Of a DNA stretch of 64,000 nucleotides, positions 54,296-64,000 are shown piece by piece. Position numbers and translations under genes: made by a program. The DNA comes from Hydrangea macrophylla (lineage: Eukaryota; Streptophyta; Magnoliopsida; Cornales; Hydrangeaceae), in assembly GCA_033977485.1 (NCBI GenBank), contig CM066990.1, forward strand, positions 12,826,501 to 12,890,500. The letters run 5' to 3'. The notes under the pieces were generated by a model. The model searched no databases. It was not told the origin of the DNA and saw nothing but the letters and a program-made list of their open reading frames with translations. Position 1 is the first letter of the stretch; every line of letters starts with the position of its first letter.

Positions 54296-55441
54296 ATGGA
54301 TACCCTCTTTGGCATCGACAGGCTCAACTTCGAGTGTTTCAGACTAAATGATCTCTTCTCTTTTCACCAAATGATTTTTAATGAAGGCTTGCTTCGAGCT
54401 GCGATTTAGTGTTGGGATCCCTCCTTTCATGTCTTTTGCTTTGGTTCCCATGAGGTCTGCCCTTTATTTGAGGAGTTCAGCGCCATCCTCCACACAGACC
54501 TTTTCGCAGATCTGATAGTTCCCGCGGTGTAGGCGGGGTATGTTCAAGATTTGGCCATTCTACTCCACACATCTCGTAATGCTGCGAGCTCTTTCATATG
54601 TGATCGGTAGATTGATTTTGAGCGACTTTCTTCCGTGTATGCCCCCATAGGGGATCCTTATGACGACGGATATCAGATTATCCGGCGTTGTGCATTATCA
54701 ATTGCCATGCTTTCTTACTTCCTCTTCTAGTCGTCTTCTAACATTCTCATACCCATTACCTGTGGTCTACGAGAGATAAAGAGTGCCGTCATGCTAGTTC
54801 TCAGCAAAACCTTGATAGGTTTGGATCGTGCTCATGCCACCGGGGCCATGTTATCTGTGGGAGCCCCCTTCATTCTGCAACTTTGGCTCATGGAGCGCTT
54901 GGATCTCTTTGTGCATCCTTCACACCTTCGTGGGTCTCTTCCCTATGATTGCATTGAGGTTCACCATTTGTTCCGCTTGAATGACGTAAGACTTAATAGG
55001 CTCAAAAACCCCTCTCTTGGTGATATTCACTGGTTTTGCCCAAATTGGTCTTATCGCTCTGTTGCAGTGCGGCTTCCCGGGAAGCCTGGTATCTGGTTTC
55101 TTGGTTTGCACGCCACTACTTTCTACATTCCTGGCTGGGTGGTCCGTCAGTTTGGACTCTTGCAAGATATTACTGAGGCTCTTGCTGTTGATTTTACTAG
55201 AGGTTCGGTCATGCGTCCTTCCACTGTGAAGGCTTTCATTGAAGCCTAGCATGACAGAGTGTCAGCCCCTTTCCAGAGGATCCCTGCTTCAACTGTGCCT
55301 ACTACTGAGTACCTTCTTCAAATCCAGACCCTGGTTCAGGGATGGGCTTTGTGGACATTCGTGGACAAAAATAAAATAACAGGACAGAGCTTTATTTTGC
55401 AAAATTTTAGACAAGTCCTACCCATCGTTTTACGCTTTTGA
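54296..55441 (+). pseudogene. PMD-2: second plant-mobile-domain-like module
   Basis: One continuous frame of about 380 codons without introns, interrupted only by TAG codons at 54407, 54530, 54608, 54728 and 55247 and ending at TGA near 55439. PMD-like features: C-W-D-P-S-F-H-V-F-C-F-G-S-H-E, C-P-L-F-E-E-F-S-A-I-L, L-Q-L-W-L-M-E-R-L, I-H-W-F-C-P-N-W. It is related to but much diverged from PMD-1, and no Gly/Arg-rich end is present. It is antisense to Tat-2 pol. Family assignment is from memory of the PMD pattern. Confidence 0.55.
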
Positions 55442-55474
55442 ATGTGATTTTCTTATTTCCCTTTTCAAAAAGTA

Positions 55475-55527
55475 CTTTCACACTTTTTTTTTTTCGGAAA
55501 ATGGTAAATACTTTCTTTCACACTTTT
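55475..55527 (-). mobile_element. Micro-LINE insertion: 27 bp of tail with 13-bp duplication
   Basis: CTTTCACACTTTT flanks TTTTTTTCGGAAAATGGTAA plus ATACTTT. The insert is the reverse complement of the last roughly 18 bases of the LINE family plus poly(A). The target reads TTTT/A, the L1 nick preference. Confidence 0.8.
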
Positions 55528-56050
55528 AGGAACAGTTTCAACATGTTCAATCAAAGTGTTCGCTCTTCCGATTATTCCTTTATGAAAATTTTTCCTCTTC
55601 TTTTTTTTTTAATGTCTTTTCTTGGCTCTTTATCTTGCTTTGTATCTTGCTTGATGCTTTACTCATTCTATGCCATGAATTCACATTTGCTTCTTTATAG
55701 TACTCATTATGATATTCAGGAGATCCAGAGAAGGGTTTAAGGTAAATTTATGGGTTCTTTGGAGAGCAAACGAAGTTTGCCCCTGGTTTTGGGGCTTCGA
55801 GGTGGTTCGGGATAAATGCTAGTTTGCCCCTAGTTTAGTACAGGGTTCTTCTTTTTGGGATTTGGAGGACCGAACGCTTTTGGGGAGCCCGCCTACTTAT
55901 CCCCGAACGGGTATCAGGTCAGCAGTAGTTCAGCTTTTTAAGGCTCGACGGAAAGCACCTTTTAGGTAATTATTAATGAACGAACTGAGTAGGTTGCCTA
56001 TGTATGCCTAGCGGGAATCAGGTCAAACGTAGTTCATCTAAGTAGGTGGT
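55528..56050 (-). other. Tat-2 3' non-coding region
   Basis: On the minus strand it contains two GAACTAC...CCTGAT...TAGGC blocks (55895-55940 and 55985-56040), the same kind as in the Tat-1 3' region, and two AGGGGCAAACT motifs. It would follow the pol stop of Tat-2 before LINE-H split it. A 100-residue frame at 55438-55740 is judged spurious. Confidence 0.55.
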
Positions 56051-56082
56051 TTTGAAAGAAGTGGTTTCAAGCAAAGTATTTC

Positions 56083-56475
56083 TTGAGGCGATTGAATGTT
56101 CTCCTTGCTGAGGAATGCAGTACCCAAGAGACTGAAGTGAATGATCAACAGGGTAATTGCTTAGGCCAAAATGTGGAAGGACAGAGGGGGGATGTTATTG
56201 TTCCTGATTTGGTTAGTGGCCCCACAGCAAATCTTGGAGTATGTTTGGATTCTAAAACTGAAAAGAAACCTGTTGGTAACTGCCCTTTGGAAGCCCAACC
56301 ACCATCCAGTAGTGAGGCCAAGCCTAAGGATATTGAGTTGATAGCTCAGTCTCCCTCTTCATCCACTCATTGTGCTTCCTCAAGATTAAACCAGAGCCAC
56401 GGCAAGCATAATAGTAAGAAGCACTCACATTCTAGGTCTTCAGGTAAGCATACACATTCTCGTCATCGTTTTTAA
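56083..56475 (+). pseudogene. LINE-H ORF1 C-terminal fragment
   Basis: About 130 codons, low complexity, ending in the tail S-R-S-S-G-K-H-T-H-S-R-H-R. The knuckle and DUF4283-like domain are lost. The TAA overlaps the ORF2 ATG. Confidence 0.75.
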
Positions 56476-59400
56476 TGTTTATTAGTTGTTGGAATATAAG
56501 AGGCCTCAACCAGCTCTCTAAACAGACAGAGGTTGCTAAGTTCATATATGAAAATAATCTTGATATTTTAGGTCTTACTGAGACCAAGGTTAAACAGATT
56601 AATGAGGCTCAAATTAAGAGAAAAATTTTCAAAAATTGGGACTTTGTCACTAATAGTAGTCCGATTTCTCCTGGTAGGATATGGATTGGGTGGAACCCTG
56701 ACAAGGTCCTCTTAAATGTCATTAGTATCTCCTCCCAAATGATCCATGTCCTTATTGAGAGTGATGATAAATCTTTTAAATGTGAGGCCTCTTTTGTTTA
56801 TGGCTATAATACTGGGGCTGAAAGGGTTGCCCTCTGGAATGACTTGAGAGCTATCCATTTGGGATCTTTGGGTTCAAACTATATTGCTCTAGGAGACTTT
56901 AATGTAGTTTTGAACCCTAATGAAATTTATGAAAATAACCATGGTTTGGACAATGATATCTCTGATTTCCAAAATAGTGTTAATGTCAATTGCCTTTTTG
57001 ATTTAAGATATGTTGGAGAACTTTTTACTTGGTGTAACCGAAGGTATGGTAAACCTGATTTCACGCAAAGAAAGCTGGACAGAGTTTTGGTTAACCAGAC
57101 TTGGTTGGATAAGTTCCCTTCCTCTTATGCTCATTTCCACATCCAAGGTATCTCTGACCACTCTTCTATGATAGTTCATATTGATAATACTTCTATACAT
57201 AAGGGCAGAGCTTTTAAGTTTTATAATTTTTGGACTAAGTTGGAAAATTATCCCTCTATTGTTAGTGATGGTTGGGATATCAATATTGATGGCAATGCTC
57301 AATTCATAGTCTGCCATAAACTTAGACACCTTAAACAAAACCTGAAAAAGTTTTGCAAAACTCCCATTGGGAAAGAAAAAATCAAATCTGATGAAACTAG
57401 AGAGGCCTTAAAGAGAGTCCAGTCAGATTTAAGTGGAGATCCTCTAAACCTTTCTCTGAATGAAAAACACACTAACTGTATGAAAGATTTCCAGGAGGCA
57501 ATCTGGATTGAAGAAGAGGTTCTAAAACAAAAGTCTAGATTGCAGTGGCTTTAAGTTGGGGATAAAAATTCCAGATATTTTCATCTCTCTATTAAAAGTA
57601 GAAGGAATAGAAAAAGGGTTATTGTGCTAGAAAAACCCGATGGTACTTTCACTAATAACATTGAAGAGGCCAAGAGTGAAGCTATTAGGTATTTTAAAAG
57701 TTTACTTGGTACTCCTGCCCCTAATCACTATCCTAGTAGAGATTTTCTTAGGGGCTTTGTTCATAAGAAGGTCCCTGGTAAGTTTATGGCAGAACTTGAA
57801 AGGATCCCAACTGATCTTAAGATTAAAAATATGTTTTTTAGCATGCATAGTAATAAAGCTCCTGGCCCAGATGGTTATAATGCTCACTTTTTTAAAGAAT
57901 CCTGGGTCACTGTGGGCCCTTCGATTACTGCTGTTATTAAAGAGTTCTTTATCACTGGAGAGTTACTTAAGGAATCTAATACTACCTTGATTGCATTGAT
58001 TCCTAAAGTCCCCAATCCGTCTAAGATGGGGGACTTTAGACCCATCTCTTGCTGTAATACTGTGTATAAGTGTATCTCAAGATCATTGCTAGCAAACTTC
58101 AATTGATTCTACCCGATCTTATTGACCAAGCTCAATCTGCATTTATAAAAGGTAGGAAAATTAGTGATAATATTCTCCTGGCACAAGATCTTCTTAGAGA
58201 CTATCATAAAATTGGAGGGAAGCCCAGAGTGGCAGCCAAGGTGGATATCATGAAAGCTTATGATAGTGTTAGTTGGGAATTCCTTCTTGATTTGTTAGAT
58301 GTTATTGGTCTCCCCCTGAACATGCAGAATTGGATTAGGGCATGTATCACTACTCCAAAGTACTCCATTAATTTCAATGGTGAATCTGTGGGATACTTTG
58401 AGGGCGCTAAAGGCCTTAGACAAGGAGACCCCATCTCTCCTTATTTGTTTGTTTTAGCTATGGATACGCTTAGCCAACTTTTTCAGTATAATATCCTGAA
58501 TGGGGAATTCTCCTACCATTGGAAATGTGATAAACTGAAAATTTCCCATCTTTGTTTTGCAGATGATCTCCTTCTATTGTTTAATGGTGATGTTAAGTCT
58601 GCCAAGTTAATTAGGGCTACTCTTGACCAGTTCCATGAGTTATCTGGGCTCCAAGCTAATAATGCAAAGAGTTGTCTCTTCTTCTCTGGTATGGAAGAAG
58701 AGCATATTAATGATACCTTGCAGGTTCTTAAATTTTCTAAAGGGTCCCTTCCTCTTAAGTATCTTGGTGTCCCCTTAATTTCTACTAAACTGCGTAAGCA
58801 AGATTGTGAGAGTTTGGTCACTAACATCTGTGATAGAGTTAATTCATGGAAATCTAAATCTCTATCCTATGCTGGTAGAGCTCAACTGATTCAATCTATT
58901 TTGACAGGTACCTATCAATATTGGTCTGGGATCTTTATACTTCCTAAAGGGGTGCTTAAGATGGTGACTCAAGCCATGTCCAGATTTCTTTGGACTGGAA
59001 CTACTGTTAAATGCCATGGTTTCAAGATTGCTTGGAATAAAGTGTGCAGACCAAAGAATGAAGGAGGATTGGGTTTTAAGGATATCTTCTTGCTTAATAA
59101 CGTGTTAAACTTAAAACATATAGGATGTCTGTTGGATCCTAATAATAAATCCCTTTGGAAGAAGTGGGTTCATTTATATTTGTTGAGGGGAAAAAGTTTT
59201 TGGCAGGTCAAGATCCCATCCCAATGTTCATGGTATTGGAGGAAATTATTAAAACTTAGAGATATTGGGAAACCTTTACTCACTCATCGAGTTGGTAATG
59301 GTGAACACACTTATCTTTGGTATGACAATTGGCTCCCCATGGGTTCTTTGGTTGATAAATATACTGATAGGATTGGCTATGATGCCGCTATTGGCTTACA

Positions 59401-60100
59401 TACTAAAGTGGCTAGCATTATTAGAGGTACTGAGTGGAATTGGCCTGGCTCAAATTCCTTGGGGCTTATTGAAGTTAGAAATGTGTTAGCCAGCATGTAT
59501 AAGCCTACTGGGGCCACTGATAGTATTTCCTGGAATGTTACTCCTAATGGGAAATTCAATACGTTTCATATCTGGAACTATCTTCGGATTGCTAGTCCTG
59601 TTGTGCATTGGTATGATATAGCTTGGTTTTCGGGTAGCATTCCTAGGCAAAGCTTCATTCTTTGGCTTGCTATTCAGCATAGGTTGGCCACACATGATAG
59701 GATATACACGTTCACTCAGGGACCTCTGGCTTGTGTTTTTTGTCATTGTCACATGGAATCACATGACCATCTTTTTTTTGCTTGCCCTTACTCCGCTTTT
59801 ATTTGGCAGGATTTGATGCATCGGTGTGAACTGAGGTGGAATGGCAATTGTTGGGATGATACAGTGCAGTGGATGTCTCAGCATTTAAAAGGGAAGAGTG
59901 TGAACCAGGTCATCCCCAGAATCTGCCTTGGTGTTGCTGTTTATGGTCTGTGGAAAGAAAGAAATAGTAGATCTTTCAAGCTTACTGCAAAATCAAAGGA
60001 AATTTTACTACAATCTCTGATTGCTCAGATTTTTGCCCAGATTAGGATTAAATGGAAATGTCATCCTAATGTGGATGTTATTACTCAAAATTGGACCTAG
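56475..60100 (+). pseudogene. LINE-H ORF2 (endonuclease, RT, zf-RVT)
   Basis: Only two lesions are seen: TAA at 57552 where other copies read L-E-A-G-D, and a small deletion near 58080 shifting the frame at K-C-I-S-K-I-I-A. Otherwise complete: S-C-W-N-I-R-G-L-N, G-D-F-N-V-V-L-N, R-V-L-V-N-Q, S-D-H-S-S, A-P-G-P-D-G, A-K-V-D-I-M-K-A-Y-D, G-L-R-Q-G-D-P, F-A-D-D-L-L at about 58557, R-F-L-W-T-G, zf-RVT (C-V-F-C-H-C-H...H-D-H-L-F-F-A-C). It ends at its natural stop. Confidence 0.9.
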
Positions 60101-60304
60101 GTTCCTCCGTTGTGTGTAATCTAGAGTCTGTAAAGTTGTTTTTGTTTTGATGATCCAAGTGCCTACTTGGAATTAGTTTAGGGGCCTTGATGGCCCAAGC
60201 TTTCATGTTTTCTGCACTGTTTCTGCTATATCCTGGGGTATGCCCCTTGTACGTTTGTGCATCCTTTTTTGGAATATTTAACCATTTTTCTGAAGAAAAA
60301 AAAA
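60101..60304 (+). other. LINE-H 3' UTR, tail and poly(A)
   Basis: Non-coding, with the conserved hairpin tail and a short A-run. Tat-2 integrase codons start directly after it on the other strand. Confidence 0.8.
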
Positions 60305-61330
60305 GAGATAGACCGCTCCCCCAGAGAGGAGAGTCTTAATGATGTACGGCCCGACCCAGTTGGGTTTGAATTTTCCTCTGGGGTCATAAATGGGCACTTT
60401 CAATTCTTTGAGGACCAGGTCACACTCAGCAAGCTTCCTTGGGCGGACCTTCTTGTTAAAAGCACGAGCTATCCTCTTTTGGTACCCCCGAGTATGGTTT
60501 ATTGTAGCCAACCTTTTCTCATTGAGCAACATTAGTTCCTCATACCTCCCTCGCATCCATTCCAACTCAGTCACTTCACACTCTACCAAGATTCTCAAAG
60601 AAGGCATTTCTACTTTAATTAGGAGAACGGCTTCCATCCCATAAACCAATGAGTATGGTGTAGCTCCCGTGGAACTTCTCATGGAGGTGCGGTATCCCCA
60701 TAATGCAAATGGTAACTTCTCGTGCCAATCTTTGTATGTATCGGTCATTTTCCCTAAGATTGCTTTAACATTCTTATTTGCCGCTTCTACTACTCCGCTT
60801 GTTTGGGGCCTGTATGGGGAAGACTGGTAGCGGGTGATCTTGTACTTTTTTCTAGGAGTGGGATAACTTTTCCTTGGAAATGGCTACCATGGTCTGAAAT
60901 GAACTCATTCAGGACTCTATATCTGCAAATTATGTTCTTTTCTTTGAAGCTCACCACATCCTTGGCCTTCAAAGTGGCATATGATGTTACCTCTACCCAT
61001 TGGGTGAAATAATCTATTGCCACGATTATGTATCGATGTCCGTTGGATGCCTTTGGAACTATCTCACTGATAATATCAATGGCCCAAATAGAGAAAGGCC
61101 ACATCGTGGTCATGCTATAGAGCTGGGAAGGTGGAGTATGCATTAGATTTGCATGGATTTGACACTTATGGCACCTTCTGACGTACTCACAGCAGTCTTT
61201 GTCCAAAGTGGTCCAGTAATACCCCTATCGAATTATCTTCTTGGCCAACATATGTCCATTCATGTGGGGACAACAGACTCCTTCATGTATATCTTCCATC
61301 ATCCTCCTGGCCTCTCTTCCATATAGACAC
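60305..61330 (-). pseudogene. Tat-2 integrase
   Basis: The finger part reads G-Y-Y-W-T-T-L...C-H-K-C-Q-I-H. The core has W-A-I-D-I-I and S-D-H-G-S-H-F (first two catalytic Asp). A frameshift near 60840 precedes the Glu region. The C-terminal part reads L-P-F-A-L-W-G-Y-R-T-S, Y-S-L-V-Y-G-M-E-A-V and K-F-K-P-N-W-V-G-P-Y, where LINE-H cuts it off. It would have inserted the cDNA. Confidence 0.85.
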
Positions 61331-61464
61331 TCTAGATTGAACCCGATATACGATTTCATCCACAACTTATCCGCATAGATCACAAATTGGGCGGAGAACC
61401 TTCGGATTGCCTTTCTGTCCTTCTCTGAGGCTCCCTCGGGGTATTCTCCTTTTTCAATGAAATT

Positions 61465-62620
61465 TTAAACATCCGTGTACCAAGTCAACTCACCTCCTTC
61501 TTCCACCATTGCGATCATCTCGAATGAAGGTTGGTTCATGATTTCTATGGATAACGGTATCATGGTGACTCCCGAAGGGATTTGTATCATTGAGGCCAAG
61601 GTAGCTAGGGAATCGGCTAACTGGTTCTCTTCACGGGGAAGGTAGTGGAATGATATTCCTTTGAACTGTACTTTTAGGCTTTCTAGGTAGTCATGGTAAG
61701 GCCTCAACTTCTCATGCTTTACCCTCCAATCACCTCAAACTTGGGAGATGATCAGGTTAGAATCTCCAAAGACATCGATCCTTCCTACTTTTAGAGCTAA
61801 GGCTGCTTCCATCCCAATTATGCAAGCCTCGTATTGGGCCGTATTGCTGGTTGAATTATACTTAAGCTTGACGGCTAATGAGGCAGGTGTTCCATTGGGT
61901 GCCATGAGGATGATTCCAACCCCATAACCTAATTGGTTGGCGGCTCCATCGAAATACATCTTCCACAGATCCTCCTTCAACTCCATTACCCCTTTGCCGG
62001 GAAACTTGAACTCCCCTTTCTCCTCAGATTCAATGGCAAGGTCGGCTAGGTACTCTATAACGGCTCTTTCTTTAACAGATTTAGAAGTGACATATCTGAT
62101 ATTGAATTCGGCGAGCATCATGGTCCAATGGGATATTCTACTTGTTAAGACAGGCTTTTCGAACAGGTAGTTGAGTGGGTCCACTCGGGAGATTAGGTTA
62201 ACGGGAAAGGCTAACATGTAGTGCCTAAGACGACGGGTGCACTAGACTAGGGCCCAACATGCTTTTTCTAAGGGTGAGTATTTCGGTTCGTATCCGGTCA
62301 TCCTCTTGCTCAAATAATAAATGGCTTTTTCCGCATGCCCCTATTCCCCTTCTTGGGCCAGCATACACCCCATTGAATCTTCAGACACAGAAAGGTATAG
62401 CAATAAAGGCCTCTCGGGCAAGGGTGGTGACAGGACAAGTGGGTTTTGGAGGTAGGTCTTGATCTTATCAAAGGCTTGTTGACACAGGGTATCCCATTCA
62501 AACTTTTCTCCTTTTCTGAGTAACCTGAACAACGGGTCGCAGGTTAAGGTGAGTTTCGAGATGAAACGACTTATGAACTGTATTCTACCCAGAAATCCCC
62601 TTAGCTCTTTTTCGTTCATG
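61465..62620 (-). pseudogene. Tat-2 RNase H and archaeal-type second RNase H
   Basis: The first domain: L-R-G-F-L-G-R-I-Q-F-I-S-R-F, L-L-L-Y-L-S-V, then Y-L-S-K-R-M-T-G-Y-E across a TAG, and S-H-W-T-M-M-L-A. The second: F-D-G-A-A-N-Q-L-G-Y-G-V-G, Q-Y-E-A-C-I-I-G-M-E-A-A, V-F-G-D-S-N-L-I, R-E-E-N-Q-L-A-D-S-L-A, matching the tandem RNase H arrangement of Tat elements. Confidence 0.85.
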
Positions 62621-63300
62621 GGCGGGCTGTATTTCGACTATGGCCTTTATCTTGGTCGGGTCCACCTCTATCCCTCTCTGAGTGATGAGAAATCCTAACA
62701 GCTTTCCGGTGGTAACCCGGAAGTTGCATTTCTGCGGGTTTAGCCTCGTTCTATATTCCCTCAACCTTCTGAAGAATTTCCTCAACACCTCTAAATGTCT
62801 TTTTCTCTCCTTAGATTTTACATTCATATTGTCCACGTACACCTCTACCTCTTTATGGATCATGTCCTGCAACAACGTAGTAGCGGCCCGCTGATATGTC
62901 GCCAATGCATTCTTAAGCCCGAATGGCATCACCCTATAGCAATAAGTCCCCCATGGTGTGATGAAAGTGGTTTTCTCCCTATCCTCGGGTGCCATTAGAA
63001 TCTTGTTGTACCCTGAGAACCCATCCATGAAGGACAGAAGTTCATGCCCGGCAGTGTTATCAATGAGGATGTCGATATGCGGTAAAGGGAAATCATCTTT
63101 AGGGCTGGTTTGTTTAGATCCCGGAAGTCGACACAGATCCTAACACGACCATCCTTTTTTGGGACAGGCACTATATTGGTGATCCATTCTGGATACTCGG
63201 TGACCATTAAGAATCCGGCTCTTAACTACTTTTCAACTTCCTCTTTGACTTTGAGTGCCCATTCAGGCCTCATTCGCCTCAATTTTTGTTTTACCGGTTT
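62585..63300 (-). pseudogene. Tat-2 reverse transcriptase with altered active site
   Basis: Reads Y-P-E-W-I-T-N-I-V-P-V-P-K-K-D-G-R, V-D-F-R-D-L-N-K (frameshift follows), M-D-G-F-S-G-Y-N-K-I, V-M-P-F-G-L-K-N-A and V-Y-V-D-N-M. The usual Y-V-D-D is Y-V-D-N, so the second catalytic Asp is lost. A further frame change comes after E-I-Q-P. Confidence 0.85.
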
Positions 63301-64000
63301 GGAATTGGGAAGACGGGGATGTGGTGTTGGACTATTTCCGGATCAATGCCTGGCATATTATTGTAAGACCATGCAAAAACATCTTTGAATTCACTTAATA
63401 GTTTGATTAATTCTTCGTTTTCTTCCTTGCCAAGTGTAGAGCCGATAAAGACATTTTGAGGATTTTTTTTCATTTCCTAGATTAATTGTTAGAGTGTCCT
63501 TAATGATTTTACATGCAGATTCTTTCTCATTTTCAATTAATTTTTGTAATTCAATGGGTATTTCATGATCATCACATTCATCACATTCATTAAGCGTATT
63601 CGAGTAGGCAAAATTAGTCATGCTTTTATTGATTTTCTTTGGAGTAATTACAAGGATATGGAAATTGAAAGACGCCTCATTTAGGCCATTACAGACTCTG
63701 GGTGTGGGGGATACCTATCACTAGACTCAAAAACCCACTCTTTCTTGCTTTCTCCTCCCAGATTGGTGATGAAGCATTCTTCCAAATCCCCTGTCTTGGT
63801 AATTTCCTCCATCTCTTCTTTCCCAGGTCCTCCTTTGTCGGTCTTCTCTTGATCTTCCCAATTTTTCCCACTTTCAGCTGTCTCCTCAACCAGACCCTCA
63901 ACGTATTCTTATTTGGCCTTTTCATGACCAGCTTCCATAATTTCATTGCTTTCTTCGCCCAGCAGGTCCTTCATGACCGAGCCATCTGGAGTGCCAATCC
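63301..64000 (-). pseudogene. Tat-2 region upstream of RT (linker/protease end)
   Basis: The segment before RT reads L-L-S-E-F-K-D-V-F-A-W-S-Y-N-N-M-P-G-I-D, the linker that precedes RT in Tat elements. Further upstream, Glu/Lys-rich fragments in shifting frames are too decayed to assign. No protease motif is seen. Confidence 0.6.

Larger units (their letters stand above)
56051..60304 (+). mobile_element. LINE-H, 5'-truncated in ORF1
   Basis: Plus-strand copy inserted near the end of Tat-2 integrase. It has the ORF1 tail, ORF2 with two lesions, 3' UTR, hairpin TCCTGGGGTATGCCCCTTG near 60232 and an A-run ending at 60304. The 5' edge is approximate. Confidence 0.85.
60305..64000 (-). pseudogene. 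Tat-2 pol region, decayed and cut by LINE-H and the window edge
   Basis: Ty3/gypsy pol in the order RT, RNase H, second (archaeal-type) RNase H, integrase. The extra RNase H marks the Tat lineage. Lesions include frameshifts near 63090 and 60840 and in-frame stops (TAG near 62335, 62235 and 61233; TGA near 61733; TAA near 61469). The upstream part (63480-64000) is readable only in scraps. The true 5' end is outside the window. Confidence 0.85.

Noticed and set aside
1..64000. A defence, toxin or phage-type system
   Set aside because: No such genes or operon structure are seen. All sizeable coding frames are explained by plant TEs or PMD-type modules.

Overview
This is a plant nuclear genome segment, almost certainly from an angiosperm and probably a eudicot. 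I see no intact single-copy host gene. Nearly every stretch belongs to one of four groups: (i) at least nine copies of one L1-type LINE family, with ORF1 carrying a DUF4283-like domain and zinc knuckle and ORF2 carrying endonuclease, reverse transcriptase and zf-RVT; (ii) Ty3/gypsy LTR retrotransposons, namely a near-complete CRM-like chromovirus and parts of two Tat-type elements; (iii) a small LTR element without coding capacity whose ends look CRM-derived, called sCRM here; (iv) a spliced but broken plant-mobile-domain (PMD) gene module plus a second PMD-like module, and one tRNA-derived SINE. Labels LINE-A to LINE-I, Tat-1/Tat-2, sCRM and PMD-1/PMD-2 are mine.

Layout. 1-4158: 3' non-coding end and 3' LTR of Tat-1 (+). 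4159-6934: rearranged sCRM complex with inverted LTR pieces. 6935-25996: LINE-A (+), broken by LINE-B (-, 9567-22328), which is itself split by the CRM element (11072-17717, 5-bp target duplication AAACT), and by LINE-C (-, 24094-25856). 26023-43628: an LTR assigned to Tat-2 (-), split by LINE-D (+), which holds LINE-E (+), which holds the full-length LINE-F (+, 32466-39532) and a solo sCRM LTR, which holds LINE-I (-). 43629-56050: a region read as the 3' part of Tat-2, carrying two PMD modules antisense to pol. PMD-1 is interrupted by an sCRM complex (46479-52960, target duplication AGGTG) that holds LINE-G (-). 56051-60304: LINE-H (+). 60305-64000: Tat-2 pol (-): integrase, RNase H domains and RT, all decayed.

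How it fits together. Nesting gives a relative chronology: the Tat-2/PMD region is old and full of stops, LINEs and sCRM elements came later, and the CRM element is among the youngest (its two LTRs differ by 3 substitutions and one 3-bp indel over about 631 bp by eye). The LINE copies share a one-base ORF1/ORF2 overlap (TAATG) and a 3' tail with a GGGG-TATG-CCCC hairpin. A CRM-clade element, an apparent non-autonomous CRM relative, heavy nesting and many long tandem repeats would suit pericentromeric heterochromatin, but that placement is inference. Most long reading frames here are TE proteins or translations of tandem repeats, not host genes.
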